Positions 36,272 through 44,973 of a DNA stretch of 64,000 bases are shown here, in pieces. Within the stretch, counting starts at the first letter, position 1; each line of letters begins with the position of its first letter. This stretch comes from Bacteroidaceae bacterium. GTDB taxonomy: Bacteria > Bacteroidota > Bacteroidia > Bacteroidales > Bacteroidaceae. A program made the translations under genes and the position numbers. The notes beneath the pieces are model-generated. The model did no database searches. It was given only the letters and a program-made list of their open reading frames with translations, and was not told the origin of the DNA. The stretch covers positions 1-64,000 of the forward strand of contig JAGAAL010000043.1 of NCBI GenBank assembly GCA_017615245.1, read 5' to 3'.

Positions 36272-36949
36272 TCAGTTGTCAAAAAATTTATCCATTTCTT
36301 TATATATTTTTTTCCCGAACGATGGCTTTCCATCACTTCTGTTTGCATCGATGTATTCATCATAACTGATGGCATCGCTGCTGACAGTGTCGTTGTCGTC
36401 CATATAGCTGTTGAGTTGTTCCTGTAGATAGGTCTTGATGTCGATAAGCAGACCTTTGAAGCCTTTGTTGCGGCGGAATCGACGGAAGGCTTGTTGGCGT
36501 TTGAGGAAGAAGATACGGATGGCTTTTCCACAAACTATGAGGCCTCTCCATGTGGCTTTTGCTGCCTTACTGCAGAGACGTCCCAGGAATACGAGGGTTG
36601 GTTTCAAGTGGGTGATGCCTTTCCATGCGGCTTTCGCTGTCCAGACAAGACCCTTTCCGATGGCTATGAGGCCCATCAGGCAATAAGAGCCACAGAGCTT
36701 GATGCTGTTGATACACCATTGTCGCGCCATGCGGAGTTTCTCTTGGGTGCTGTTATCGTTCCAGAAGTCAATACATGCCTGCAAGAGCAACTTCAGCATG
36801 GCAAAGCAGAACATGAGACCTTTGAGGATAATCTTGAGCAGGTGGGCAACTACTTTCAAACATAGTTTCCACAAAAGATGTCCTATCTCGGACAACATTT
36901 CGCTGCCCGATTTGTCTTCGTAATTATTATGTTGGTGTTCTGGATTCAT
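36272..36949 (-). CDS. hypothetical helical protein upstream of the mechanosensitive channel
   Basis: A 225-residue protein with no recognised family. Residues about 25-130 form hydrophobic and amphipathic helices rich in Trp, Lys and Ala (LWKLCLKVVAHLLKIILKG...); residues 150-185 are strongly basic; the last 40 are acidic and polar. There is no signal peptide. It may lie on the inner face of the membrane. The spacing of 9 bp to the channel gene suggests a linked role. Confidence 0.65.
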   Translation of the reverse strand: MNPEHQHNNYEDKSGSEMLSEIGHLLWKLCLKVVAHLLKIILKGLMFCFAMLKLLLQACIDFWNDNSTQEKLRMARQWCINSIKLCGSYCLMGLIAIGKGLVWTAKAAWKGITHLKPTLVFLGRLCSKAAKATWRGLIVCGKAIRIFFLKRQQAFRRFRRNKGFKGLLIDIKTYLQEQLNSYMDDNDTVSSDAISYDEYIDANRSDGKPSFGKKIYKEMDKFFDN

Positions 36950-36980
36950 GTGATTATTACTCCCAATTTTACGTCCTCAT

Positions 36981-37478
36981 TTAACTTTCTTTTCTCAACT
37001 CAATTACTTCCAAGTCTTTGACTTCGGTCTTGTCGATGGTGAATCGTACGAGGGTTCTTACTTTATGGAAACCTGAGATTCCTGCTGCACCTGGATTGAT
37101 GTGGAGCAGATTCAGGTTCTTGTCGTACATCACTTTTAGGATATGACTATGTCCCGATATGAAAAGTTTAGGCGGATTGGCAAATATACTGCCTCGAATT
37201 GAAGGGTCGTAGTTGCCAGGATAGCCTCCAATATGTTTCATCAACACCTCCACTTCTTCGCATCTGAATCGGTATTTCTCTTGGAACATCAGTCGAAGGT
37301 CGCCTCCGTCGATGTTACCGTAAACGGCTCTGAAGGGTTTCAATTGTGCGAATCGGTCGGCCAACTCTGCGGTGCCAATATCTCCTGCATGCCATATCTC
37401 GTCGCACTCGGCGAAATATTTCTCGTAGCGATCGTCCCAATAGCCGTGGGTGTCTGAGAGTAGTCCTATCCGTTTCAT
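36981..37478 (-). CDS. YfcE/MJ0936-type metallophosphoesterase
   Basis: A 165-residue phosphodiesterase of the calcineurin fold. The start is the ATG at 37478 ([16 protein letters not shown]), which overlaps the stop of the upstream transporter gene as ATGA; a longer upstream frame is only an open extension. Metal-site motifs are SDTHG, HAGDIG, GNIDGGD and GHSHI. The substrate is unknown; relatives act on phosphodiesters in vitro. Confidence 0.9.
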   Translation of the reverse strand: MKRIGLLSDTHGYWDDRYEKYFAECDEIWHAGDIGTAELADRFAQLKPFRAVYGNIDGGDLRLMFQEKYRFRCEEVEVLMKHIGGYPGNYDPSIRGSIFANPPKLFISGHSHILKVMYDKNLNLLHINPGAAGISGFHKVRTLVRFTIDKTEVKDLEVIELRKES

Positions 37479-38140
37479 GCTGCTAACATTATGATTCCTG
37501 CTACGATAAATGCCAATCCGAAGACTCCGTTCGCCCACTGCTGGAAATGTTTGAAGGAGGCTTCGAATCCATGTGCCTTCTCTGCAGCTTTGCTGAAAAG
37601 ATAAGCCATTGCGATGACGGGGAGTGCTGCTCCGAGGGCAAATGATACAGGAGCAATCCACCCGAACGTATTGGCTACGCTGAATGGCAACAACATGCCG
37701 AAATACATGATGGCGGTCTCAGGGCAGAAGGCCATTGCAAGCATCAACCCTAAAGCCAAAGCGCCTAGGGGTCCACTTCGCTTGATGGTTTTTCCGCAGC
37801 TATGACATTCCTCACCATGATGATCGTGGTGGTGGAACATGCGATAAATGAGGTACACACCTATTATTATTAATAGGTAAGGTAGGATATCTTCGCCTTT
37901 GCTCATGAGTGTCTGCACACCTTTGATGTTCAAGCCTTGCTTGATAAGTATCGATAGGATGATACCTAATATGCTATAGGTGATGCTTCGTCCAAGGACA
38001 TAAAGCAATCCTTTGGACATCAACGGATGCTGCTTGTCTGAGCGGTTGTTCAGATAGGTGAGCGCAGACAGGTTGATGGCCAGCTGGCAGGGATTGAGTG
38101 CCACGAGCAGTCCTAATATGAAGGCCGAGATTATGAACAT
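37475..38140 (-). CDS. CcdA/DsbD- or TauE-like membrane transporter with His-rich loop
   Basis: A 221-residue protein with six transmembrane helices. The first carries NPCQ and a later one FCPETA, as in DsbD/CcdA-type electron carriers and in a related group named ArsG-family efflux permeases. A cytoplasmic or periplasmic loop reads [14 protein letters not shown] (about residues 102-115), a likely metal-binding patch. It could move reducing power or a metal(loid); the sequence alone does not decide. It overlaps both neighbouring genes (10 bp upstream, 4 bp downstream). Confidence 0.75.
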   Translation of the reverse strand: MFIISAFILGLLVALNPCQLAINLSALTYLNNRSDKQHPLMSKGLLYVLGRSITYSILGIILSILIKQGLNIKGVQTLMSKGEDILPYLLIIIGVYLIYRMFHHHDHHGEECHSCGKTIKRSGPLGALALGLMLAMAFCPETAIMYFGMLLPFSVANTFGWIAPVSFALGAALPVIAMAYLFSKAAEKAHGFEASFKHFQQWANGVFGLAFIVAGIIMLAA

Positions 38141-39834
38141 AGCATCAATATAATAATTTGTGCGGTGACGATTCTAAGGAACATCGACAGCGGATAGACA
38201 GTAGAATATCCAATCGATGGTATGTCGTTGTTGGCTGCCTGAGTAGAGTAAGCGAGTGCTGGTGGATCGGTCGTGGCTCCTGCCATGATACCCATGAGCA
38301 ACAGATAGTTCTCCTTGTAATACATCCGTGCGATGATTCCCATGATGATAAGTGGAATAGTGGTGATGAGGAATCCGTAAAGGACGTACATCAAGCCGCC
38401 GTTCATGACGGTGTCAACAAAGTTTCCACCTGACTTGATTCCTACGCTTGCAAGGAATAGTACCAGTCCGATATCGCGTATCATCTGTGAGGCGCTGCTC
38501 GATGTATAGGCTACGAGTTTGAATTTGAAACCGAAACGTCCAACGAGGATGGCTATGATAAGAGGTCCACCTGCCAAACCGAGTTTCACGGGCATCGACA
38601 TACCAGCAATGTGGAAAGGAAGACTGCCGAAGATAATACCTACAAGGATTCCCACGAAGATGGTCAGCAGGTTTGGTTTGTCGAGTCGTGTCTTCTGGTT
38701 GCCGAGTTTTGCTGCGAAGATGTTGACTGCGTCTTCAGGACCTACAACGATGAGTTTGTCGCCAACTTGCAGGTTTACATTCGGATGTGCAAACAGTTCG
38801 ATTCCCGAGCGGAAGATGCGGGTGACATTGACCCCGTGCAAGCTACTTGGATGGAGGCTCCCGAGGGTCTTGCCGTTGATTTTATCACGTGTTACGAGAA
38901 TCTGCTTCGACAGCATAGGCGTGTCTTGCTTCTCCCAGTTCACGGTGATTTCGTGTCCCATGAAGGCTACAATCGCTTCGGCATCTTCTTCTGCGCAAAC
39001 CACATAGATTTTGTCGCCTGTGAAGAGTAGGGTGTCACGATTTGGAACAATGACGTGTCCGTCGTGCAGACATCTAGAGCATACGAAATCGCGTCCCAGA
39101 TACTCGCGAAGCTGTAGGATGGATTTTCCGTTGAGCGATGGGTTGATAAGCTCGATGCTCATCAAGTGGGGTTTCACGGCTTTCTGATTACCGTTCTGAT
39201 CGTCGTAGTCTTGTGCTTCCTTCTTCATGTTGATTTTGTGGATAACACGGATGAGGATAATCGACAGGATGATGCCCATCACACCAAGCGGATAAGCACA
39301 AGCGTAGCCATTGGCAATGGTCGGAATGGTGCCTCCCAGGTTGTTGGCTCCGATTTGTTCGAGGGCAGCATTGGCTGCACCAAGTCCTGGTGTGTTGGTT
39401 ACTGCTCCGCATAACACACCTACCATCATCGGCAGGGAATGTGGGTTGCTGGTGTCGCACAGACCATAATAGAGGCCCAACATTACTGCGATGTTGAGCA
39501 GGATGATGCCTGTGGCGATGATGTTCATCTTGATACCGCCTTGTTTGAAGGAGGTGAAGAACGAGGGACCTACCTGCAAGCCTATGGCATAGACGAACAG
39601 GATGAGGCCGAAGTCCTGAATGAAGTTGAGCACCAATGCAGGTTCGGTGATATTTTCCTGATGGAGGATGTGTCCGGCTATGATGCCTGCGAAGAGGACA
39701 AAGGTGACGCCGAGTGACACGCCTCCAATTTTGATTTTACCTAAAATGACACCAACGGAAATCACGATAGAATACAACATGAGGATGTGTGCTACCGAGT
39801 GTCCGTTGGTAAAAAGCTCTTTTAACCAATCCAT
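38131..39834 (-). CDS. YidE/YbjL-type aspartate-alanine antiporter family transporter
   Basis: A 567-residue transporter. Five or six N-terminal transmembrane helices precede a cytosolic pair of TrkA_C (RCK_C) domains (about residues 210-380; [17 protein letters not shown] and [15 protein letters not shown]). A second membrane half follows, with [15 protein letters not shown] and [13 protein letters not shown]. This matches the AspT/YidE/YbjL layout. The substrate is unknown; in gut anaerobes dicarboxylates or amino acids are plausible. It leads the operon behind the -7 element at 39888-39895. Confidence 0.9.
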   Translation of the reverse strand: MDWLKELFTNGHSVAHILMLYSIVISVGVILGKIKIGGVSLGVTFVLFAGIIAGHILHQENITEPALVLNFIQDFGLILFVYAIGLQVGPSFFTSFKQGGIKMNIIATGIILLNIAVMLGLYYGLCDTSNPHSLPMMVGVLCGAVTNTPGLGAANAALEQIGANNLGGTIPTIANGYACAYPLGVMGIILSIILIRVIHKINMKKEAQDYDDQNGNQKAVKPHLMSIELINPSLNGKSILQLREYLGRDFVCSRCLHDGHVIVPNRDTLLFTGDKIYVVCAEEDAEAIVAFMGHEITVNWEKQDTPMLSKQILVTRDKINGKTLGSLHPSSLHGVNVTRIFRSGIELFAHPNVNLQVGDKLIVVGPEDAVNIFAAKLGNQKTRLDKPNLLTIFVGILVGIIFGSLPFHIAGMSMPVKLGLAGGPLIIAILVGRFGFKFKLVAYTSSSASQMIRDIGLVLFLASVGIKSGGNFVDTVMNGGLMYVLYGFLITTIPLIIMGIIARMYYKENYLLLMGIMAGATTDPPALAYSTQAANNDIPSIGYSTVYPLSMFLRIVTAQIIILMLCS

Positions 39835-39887
39835 AAATCTTTTATACTTTGCGTGTTTTCTTTTTTTACTTTCCTAAAAACGGGGTG

Positions 39888-39895
39888 CAAAGTTA
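39888..39895 (-). promoter_or_regulatory. -7 element of the YidE-like transporter operon
   Basis: The minus strand reads TAACTTTG, 54 bp before the ATG. It lies just 7 bp past the stop of the upstream cytidylate-kinase-like gene, so this is an independent start of transcription. Confidence 0.55.
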
Positions 39896-39902
39896 TAACA
39901 AA

Positions 39903-40532
39903 TTATTGAATCTTCAAGTATTTTCGGGCAAAATTCAGCAAAAATTCTGCGGTTCCTTCCAATCCGAGCAGAGAACTGTTGATGCAGATGTCATAAGCAC
40001 GGCTGTCACCCCAGTTTGTCTCGCTGTAGAAGTTGTGGTATTCGCTGCGCTGGTTATCTGTTTTGTCGATGATTTGGCGTGCCTTGGATGGGGTCACTCC
40101 GTCGTGCTCACATACGAATTTCACGCGGTCGTCGTAGTCGGCGCGGATGAAGATGCGAAGGTGGTGAGGGTGGTTGCGCAGGATGTAGTCACCGCAGCGT
40201 CCTACGATGATGCAGCTTTCACTTTCTGCTTTCTTGAGGATAATGTCGGTTTGTACCTGGAACAGCGATTCGTTGCTGACGCTGTTACTGTAATAGTTGC
40301 TGAGCGCTGAGAATGGGGAGGCAACGGTACGAATCATCGCTGCGCCTAAGCCTTTACCTGGCTTCTCGTCGGCTTTCTTGAACAGCTCGGGATTGAACCC
40401 GCTTTCCTTGGCTGCCATGTCGATGAGGTAGCTGTCGTAGATAGGGATGTTCAGTTCCTTTGCAATGATTTCACCTATGGCTTTACCGCCACTTCCTAAT
40501 TCACGTCCGATGGTGATTACATATTTTTCCAT
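39903..40532 (-). CDS. cytidylate kinase-like family protein
   Basis: A 209-residue P-loop protein of the cytidylate-kinase-like family (AAK_33). The N-terminal loop is ITIGRELGSGGKAIG, an atypical Walker A, followed by YDSYLIDMAAKESG. A phosphate-binding IIVGRCGDYILR and an Arg-rich lid (VCEHDGVTPSKARQII) are present. Family members in Bacteroidales are separate from the housekeeping Cmk, and the substrate is not proven. Confidence 0.85.
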   Translation of the reverse strand: MEKYVITIGRELGSGGKAIGEIIAKELNIPIYDSYLIDMAAKESGFNPELFKKADEKPGKGLGAAMIRTVASPFSALSNYYSNSVSNESLFQVQTDIILKKAESESCIIVGRCGDYILRNHPHHLRIFIRADYDDRVKFVCEHDGVTPSKARQIIDKTDNQRSEYHNFYSETNWGDSRAYDICINSSLLGLEGTAEFLLNFARKYLKIQ

Positions 40533-40603
40533 AATTGCTATTGTTTATATTTTTTTCTTTAAACTTTCAATTTTAAACTTTGACTTCGTCCAAAATGCTC
40601 ACA

Positions 40604-40641
40604 CTCGGCAAAGCTCAAACAAGTTTGACTCTGCACTCGCT
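40604..40641. repeat. dispersed intergenic repeat, copy 2
   Basis: It closely matches 286-325: GCTCAAACAAG followed by CTCTGCACTCG. CAAAC-AA-GTTTG makes a perfect small hairpin. It lies in the 134-bp gap between the MATE and cytidylate-kinase-like genes. Confidence 0.6.
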
Positions 40642-40666
40642 TAATCGCATTTTTCAACTATCTTAT

Positions 40667-42043
40667 TCATACTCCGATATCATTCTTTGCCGTCTGGAAT
40701 GCCCCTTGATGGAAGAACATCCACAGCATTATGGCTGCTACGATGATGGAAATGCCGTCTGATACGGTGATGCTTGCCCATACGCCTGCAGTTCCATAAT
40801 AGTGGGGTAGAATCAGCAGCAGGGGCACAAGGAACAGTAACTGGCGACTGATGGAGAGGAAAATGCTCTTCTTGGCCATGCCGATGCTCTGGAAGAAGTT
40901 GCCCACAACAATCTGAAATCCTACCAGCGGACTCATCAGCACGATGATTTTCATACCTTCGATGGCCAGTCGCATGGTTTCGGCATCGTTAGTGAATATG
41001 ACTACGCAGAGGTGTGGGAAGAACTCACAGAGAATGAAGTTGCATGTCATCACAACGGTGGCATAGATGGAGGCTTTTTTCAGCACTTCGGTCACTCGGC
41101 TATATTGTTGTGCACCGTAATTGTAACCGGCTATCGGTTGCATGCCTTGGGTGATACCCATCACAATCATGATGAACATGAACGTGATGCTGTTCACGAT
41201 TCCATAGGCTCCGATTGCGAGGTCGCCACCATGGGTCTTCAAGCCGCGATTGATGAGGACAACCACTAAGCAGGCGCATACCTGGATGCAGAAAGGTGAG
41301 ATGCCGATGGCGAGGATGTTCTTCACAATCCGCTGTTTCATTGCATAGATGCCACTGCGTAGGTGGATGCGGTCGTTCTTGTTGCTCAGACACCACACTA
41401 AGTAGATGGTCGACAGCGTCTGCGACAGGAGGGTTGCATAGGCAGCTCCTGCGATGCCCCATCCGCACGTGTTGATGAAGATGTAGTCGAAGATGATGTT
41501 AATGGCTACGCCGAACAGCACCGACACCATCGCTTTATTGGGATGCCCCAACACGCGCAACACATTGGTGAGGCCATGTGTCAGGTGGGTGATGATGTTG
41601 CCGTAGATGATGATGACCATGTATGTCTTGGCGTATGGCAGCGTGTTCTCGCTGGCACCGAAGAAGTAGAGTATCTGGTCGATGAACACGAGTGCTACGA
41701 CTGCAAACACGAGGCCTACTACCACGTTCAGCGAAATGATGTTGCCCATCACACGTTCGGCTGTCTCATAGTCGCGCTGACCTAATTTGATCGATAAGAG
41801 GGTGCTGCCACCTGCGCCGATCATGGCTCCAAAGGCTGCGCTGAGGTTCATGATGGGGAACGTGACGGCGAGGCCTGCAATGGCCAACGGCCCTACGAAA
41901 TTTCCCAGAAACGAACGGTCGACAATGTTATAGGCCGATGCTGCCAACATGGATATGACTGCCGGAATAGCATATCGCATCAACAGCTTGCCGATTTTTT
42001 GTGTCCCTAACTCCTTTGGGGAGCGTTTGCCTCCTTCGTTCAT
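40667..42043 (-). CDS. MATE family efflux transporter
   Basis: A 458-residue multidrug and toxin extrusion protein with 12 predicted transmembrane helices in two MatE halves (about 20-180 and 240-400). Motifs such as GAMIGAGGSTLLSIKLG and QGMQPIAGYNYGA fit the DinF/NorM-like groups. It exports cationic or other compounds by sodium or proton exchange. A canonical promoter at 42066-42097 overlaps an inverted repeat, so expression is probably regulated. Confidence 0.92.
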   Translation of the reverse strand: MNEGGKRSPKELGTQKIGKLLMRYAIPAVISMLAASAYNIVDRSFLGNFVGPLAIAGLAVTFPIMNLSAAFGAMIGAGGSTLLSIKLGQRDYETAERVMGNIISLNVVVGLVFAVVALVFIDQILYFFGASENTLPYAKTYMVIIIYGNIITHLTHGLTNVLRVLGHPNKAMVSVLFGVAINIIFDYIFINTCGWGIAGAAYATLLSQTLSTIYLVWCLSNKNDRIHLRSGIYAMKQRIVKNILAIGISPFCIQVCACLVVVLINRGLKTHGGDLAIGAYGIVNSITFMFIMIVMGITQGMQPIAGYNYGAQQYSRVTEVLKKASIYATVVMTCNFILCEFFPHLCVVIFTNDAETMRLAIEGMKIIVLMSPLVGFQIVVGNFFQSIGMAKKSIFLSISRQLLFLVPLLLILPHYYGTAGVWASITVSDGISIIVAAIMLWMFFHQGAFQTAKNDIGV

Positions 42044-42065
42044 ACAACATTTCCTTTTACCGCTA

Positions 42066-42108
42066 CAAAGTTACGAATTTTTTCTGACATTACCAAATAT
42101 TTTGGTAA
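42066..42108 (-). promoter_or_regulatory. MATE promoter overlapping an inverted repeat
   Basis: On the minus strand TTTG (42094-42097) and TAACTTTG (42066-42073) are 20 bp apart, a full Bacteroidota promoter. The -33 box lies inside TTACCAAA-TAT-TTTGGTAA, a perfect 8-bp inverted repeat at 42090-42108. This is the typical position of a repressor operator. Confidence 0.65.
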
Positions 42109-42397
42109 CTTTCTTGCGTGTGATGTGGAAAATAATGTAATTAAGGTTTGAATGTATGCTGAAGGATTGGGGAATAAGGAAAAGTGTACCTGTCTCAGGA
42201 ATTCATGATTCAGAATTCGGAAATTCAGAAATTCAGTTTTGTTTGAAGAGGCTACATGCCAAAGATTAGAAAATGCTAAATAATAATTACTATATATAAT
42301 ATTATAATATTATATATAGTAAAAATTTTGTTCATGTTTTTTTGTGCTTATAAATAAACTGAATTCTGAGTTTTTTGAATCCGAATCACATCGATTA
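42109..42397. other. intergenic region with inverted arms and AT palindrome
   Basis: No gene is seen. Inverted arms made of GAATTC-like words (42208-42243 and 42356-42387) flank a perfect AT-only palindrome at 42287-42322. The layout resembles the one at 15195-15452. Confidence 0.6.
42287..42322. repeat. perfect 36-bp AT-rich palindrome
   Basis: The sequence reads the same on both strands from TTACTATATATAATATTA to its mirror, without a spacer. Outside these limits the symmetry stops. It could extrude as a cruciform or bind an architectural protein. Confidence 0.9.
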
Positions 42398-42468
42398 AAT
42401 TATTTTCACTTTTTAACGAAAATAGTTGCAATAACATTTGGTCAATTCAAAATTATTTTGTAACTTTG
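42398..42468 (+). promoter_or_regulatory. Bacteroidota-type promoter with upstream inverted repeat (copy B)
   Basis: TTTG (42437-42440) and TAACTTTG (42461-42468) are 20 bp apart. Upstream, AATTATTTTC (42398-42407) and GAAAATAGTT (42418-42427) form an inverted repeat with one mismatch. The whole block aligns with 120-190, including ACTTTTT in the repeat spacer and AGTGT after the -7 box. It points away from the MATE gene and into the 3' end of the peptidase gene, so it must drive an RNA or antisense transcript. Confidence 0.75.
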
Positions 42469-42473
42469 TAGTG

Positions 42474-42640
42474 TCAAAGAAAAGGGGGTGATTGCAGGTC
42501 TTAATCATTGAAAATGCAAGTATTAATACAAACAACTGCCGGAATCAATACTCGCATTTTCTGCAATTAATAACCCCGAATGAACCTTAACCGGGTGATG
42601 AAAAACGACTTGCGAATTTCGTAACTAAGAGGTAGCCGGA
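42474..42640 (+). ncRNA. candidate structured small RNA
   Basis: It starts about 6 bp after promoter B. A long hairpin is seen: GGGG/CCCC (42485/42574), ATTGCAG/CTGCAAT (42491-42497/42561-42567), GAAAATGC/GCATTTTC (42510-42517/42554-42561) and AGTATT/AATACT (42519-42524/42547-42552), with a 12-nt bulge on one side. The 3' end is undefined and no strong U-tract is visible before the convergent gene. I cannot match it to a known family; a 6S-like regulator is one option. Confidence 0.5.
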
Positions 42641-44962
42641 TTACTTCCGTTCGAGTTCGCTCCAGGCAGGTGGCTCCACGCCGTGGAAGTTCTTTACGAA
42701 GAAGTCGTACATCTTATGAGTGCCGTAGGTGCCGCCCATCGTGTGACGCTCGCCTGGCAGGTAGATGAATTCGAAGTCCTTGTTGTGCTTGATGAGCTGG
42801 TTGACCACCTGGAAAGTAGATGATGGATCGACATTATCGTCCAATTCGCCCACAAGCAGCATCAGTTTGCCTTTGAGGTTTGCAATGTGCTCCGTGTTGC
42901 TGCTGGCGATGTACGATTCATCGAGCGGATAGCCCATCCACTGCTCGTTCCACCAGATCTTGTCCATGCGGTTATCGTGGCATCCGCAGGCTGAGTAGGC
43001 TGCTTTGTAGAAGTCGCCGTGGAAGAGGAGGGCTGCAAGTGACTCTTGACCTCCAGCCGAGCATCCGTAGATACCCACGCGGTCGAGGTCCATGTAAGGG
43101 TATTTCTCTGCTGCTGCTTTGATCCAGAGAATGCGGTCGGGGAAGCCTGCGTCGGCAAGGTTCTTATAGCACACCTCCTCGAAGTCCTTGCTGCGCCATG
43201 AAGTGCTCATACCGTCCATCTGAACGACGATGAAGCCGAGTTCAGCCAATGCCGACAGGCTGTTGGTAACCTGGAACTGCTTTGGCACATACTGGTCGCC
43301 AGGACCTGAGTAGATGTACTCGATGACAGGATATTTCTTTGATGGGTCGAAGTTCGATGGGCGCTGAATGATGCCCCAGATGTCAGTCACGCCGTCACGT
43401 CCTTTGGCTACGAACACTTCAGGTGCTTTCCAGTCGGTTTCTTTCAGCTTGCTGATGTCGAGTGCCGCCAGTGTCTGCATAATCTTGCCGGTCTTACCGT
43501 CACGCAGTACTGTGACAGGCGGATTCTCAACGGTGGAGTAAGTGTCGATGAGGTAAGATTTGTCGTCGCTGAACGTGACGCTGTGGTTGCCTTCATCAGG
43601 TGTGAGGTCCGTGAATCCCTTGCCATTGAACTGCACACGGCAATAGTGGATGTTGTATGGGTCTTCATTCGGATTGGTCTTTGGCAAACCCTCCCCGTTG
43701 GCTGTGAAATAGATAAGTCCCTTCTTCTCGTCAATGTCGATGATGCGACGCACGTAGAACTTGCCTTTCGTGATTTGATTGATGACCTTACCAGTCTCTC
43801 TGTCATATAAATACAGGTGTCCGTAGCGGTCGCGTTCGCTGAACCAAATGATGCGCTTGCCGTCGCTCAGGTCGCGGCGAGAGAGTCGTGTCCATGCGAT
43901 GTATTTTTCTTCTTTCTCTTCGATGATAGGACGTACGTTGCCTGTCTCGGCGTCCAGCTCAAGAATGCGATAGACCTTATGGCCGCGCTCGTTGTAAGAG
44001 AATGTAAGGGTGTGCTTGTCCAGGTCCCAACGAGGCGTGGACAACTCGTATTGGCTGTGGAAGAGGGCATCGTCGACCACCCTCAACTCGCGGGTTTCAA
44101 GGTTTATCACCACGGGTACACGATAATCGAGTGAGTCGCCAGGCTTGGCATATTCGATGTTGTAATACTTGGGTTGTACCTGGTCGGCAGGTGATGAGTT
44201 GACATAGGTGATATAGCGCTTGGGAGCGGGTTTGATTTTCACCGTCACATAGTATTTCCCATCCGTAGAGAAACTGCCCCATGACGAGTAATAGAACTGC
44301 TCATTGCCATCAGTCGTAAGGGCTGTCTCTTCATTGGTTTCCGTGTTGCGCAGGAAGAGATTGTTGTCCTTCCCGAAAATCTGCAACTTTCCGTCGCCGA
44401 AACGAGCCACACGTCCACGTTGGTCGTCAACGGTAGCCCAATGGCGCTGTTGACCACCTTGAGGTCCAGGTCCGCGTCCCCAGGCACCACGTTCACCGCC
44501 ACCGCGTTCCATACGTAGCGAATCACCTTTGACAACTTCCTTCGTCTGTGTATCGTAAGTCCAGTTGTAGGCGTTGCTGACGAACTTCACGCCCAGATGT
44601 CCGTTTTCATTCTTGTAGAGCGAAGGAGTGGAATCTACAATACGTTGAACAGGCTTTCCCAACTGCTCACCCATCTGTTCGCGCACTTTGTCATTGTCGA
44701 ACATCGGAGTTGTCTTGTTGGTCTTCAGATCTACGAGGTAGTATTGCATGTCGAGTGCTCCGTTAGAGCCAGAAACGGTATACCACATCTGCTTACCCAC
44801 TTCGTCGTTGATGACGAAATGTGATTGCAGAACCGAATTAGAGGTCTTTCCAGCATAGCGTCCACCTATTCCATAGGCGCGCTGATAGTCGGCTAATGTG
44901 CCTTGTGCCATCGTAGTGATGGTACAGGCAATGGTTGTAATAAGGGCAATTGTTCTTTTCAT
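42641..44962 (-). CDS. DPP-IV-like S9 family prolyl peptidase
   Basis: A 773-residue exported serine peptidase. A signal peptide (residues 1-19) is followed by a DPP-IV N-terminal beta-propeller (about 80-480) and an alpha/beta-hydrolase domain. The nucleophile is Ser635 in YGCSAGGQ, a departure from the common GWSYGG; the acid is in GELDDNVD (708/709) and the base is His740 in GERHTMGG. A Gly/Arg-rich insert (about 154-172) lies before the propeller. It cleaves dipeptides from peptide N-termini, probably in the periplasm. It is the last gene of a five-gene operon, 11 bp after a propeller lipoprotein gene. Confidence 0.92.
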   Translation of the reverse strand: MKRTIALITTIACTITTMAQGTLADYQRAYGIGGRYAGKTSNSVLQSHFVINDEVGKQMWYTVSGSNGALDMQYYLVDLKTNKTTPMFDNDKVREQMGEQLGKPVQRIVDSTPSLYKNENGHLGVKFVSNAYNWTYDTQTKEVVKGDSLRMERGGGERGAWGRGPGPQGGQQRHWATVDDQRGRVARFGDGKLQIFGKDNNLFLRNTETNEETALTTDGNEQFYYSSWGSFSTDGKYYVTVKIKPAPKRYITYVNSSPADQVQPKYYNIEYAKPGDSLDYRVPVVINLETRELRVVDDALFHSQYELSTPRWDLDKHTLTFSYNERGHKVYRILELDAETGNVRPIIEEKEEKYIAWTRLSRRDLSDGKRIIWFSERDRYGHLYLYDRETGKVINQITKGKFYVRRIIDIDEKKGLIYFTANGEGLPKTNPNEDPYNIHYCRVQFNGKGFTDLTPDEGNHSVTFSDDKSYLIDTYSTVENPPVTVLRDGKTGKIMQTLAALDISKLKETDWKAPEVFVAKGRDGVTDIWGIIQRPSNFDPSKKYPVIEYIYSGPGDQYVPKQFQVTNSLSALAELGFIVVQMDGMSTSWRSKDFEEVCYKNLADAGFPDRILWIKAAAEKYPYMDLDRVGIYGCSAGGQESLAALLFHGDFYKAAYSACGCHDNRMDKIWWNEQWMGYPLDESYIASSNTEHIANLKGKLMLLVGELDDNVDPSSTFQVVNQLIKHNKDFEFIYLPGERHTMGGTYGTHKMYDFFVKNFHGVEPPAWSELERK

Positions 44963-44973
44963 GATGGTATTAT

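Noticed and set aside
37479..37661. N-terminal extension of the YfcE-like protein
   Set aside because: The extra 61 codons overlap the transporter gene and carry no conserved sequence; the family starts at the SDTHG-containing region.
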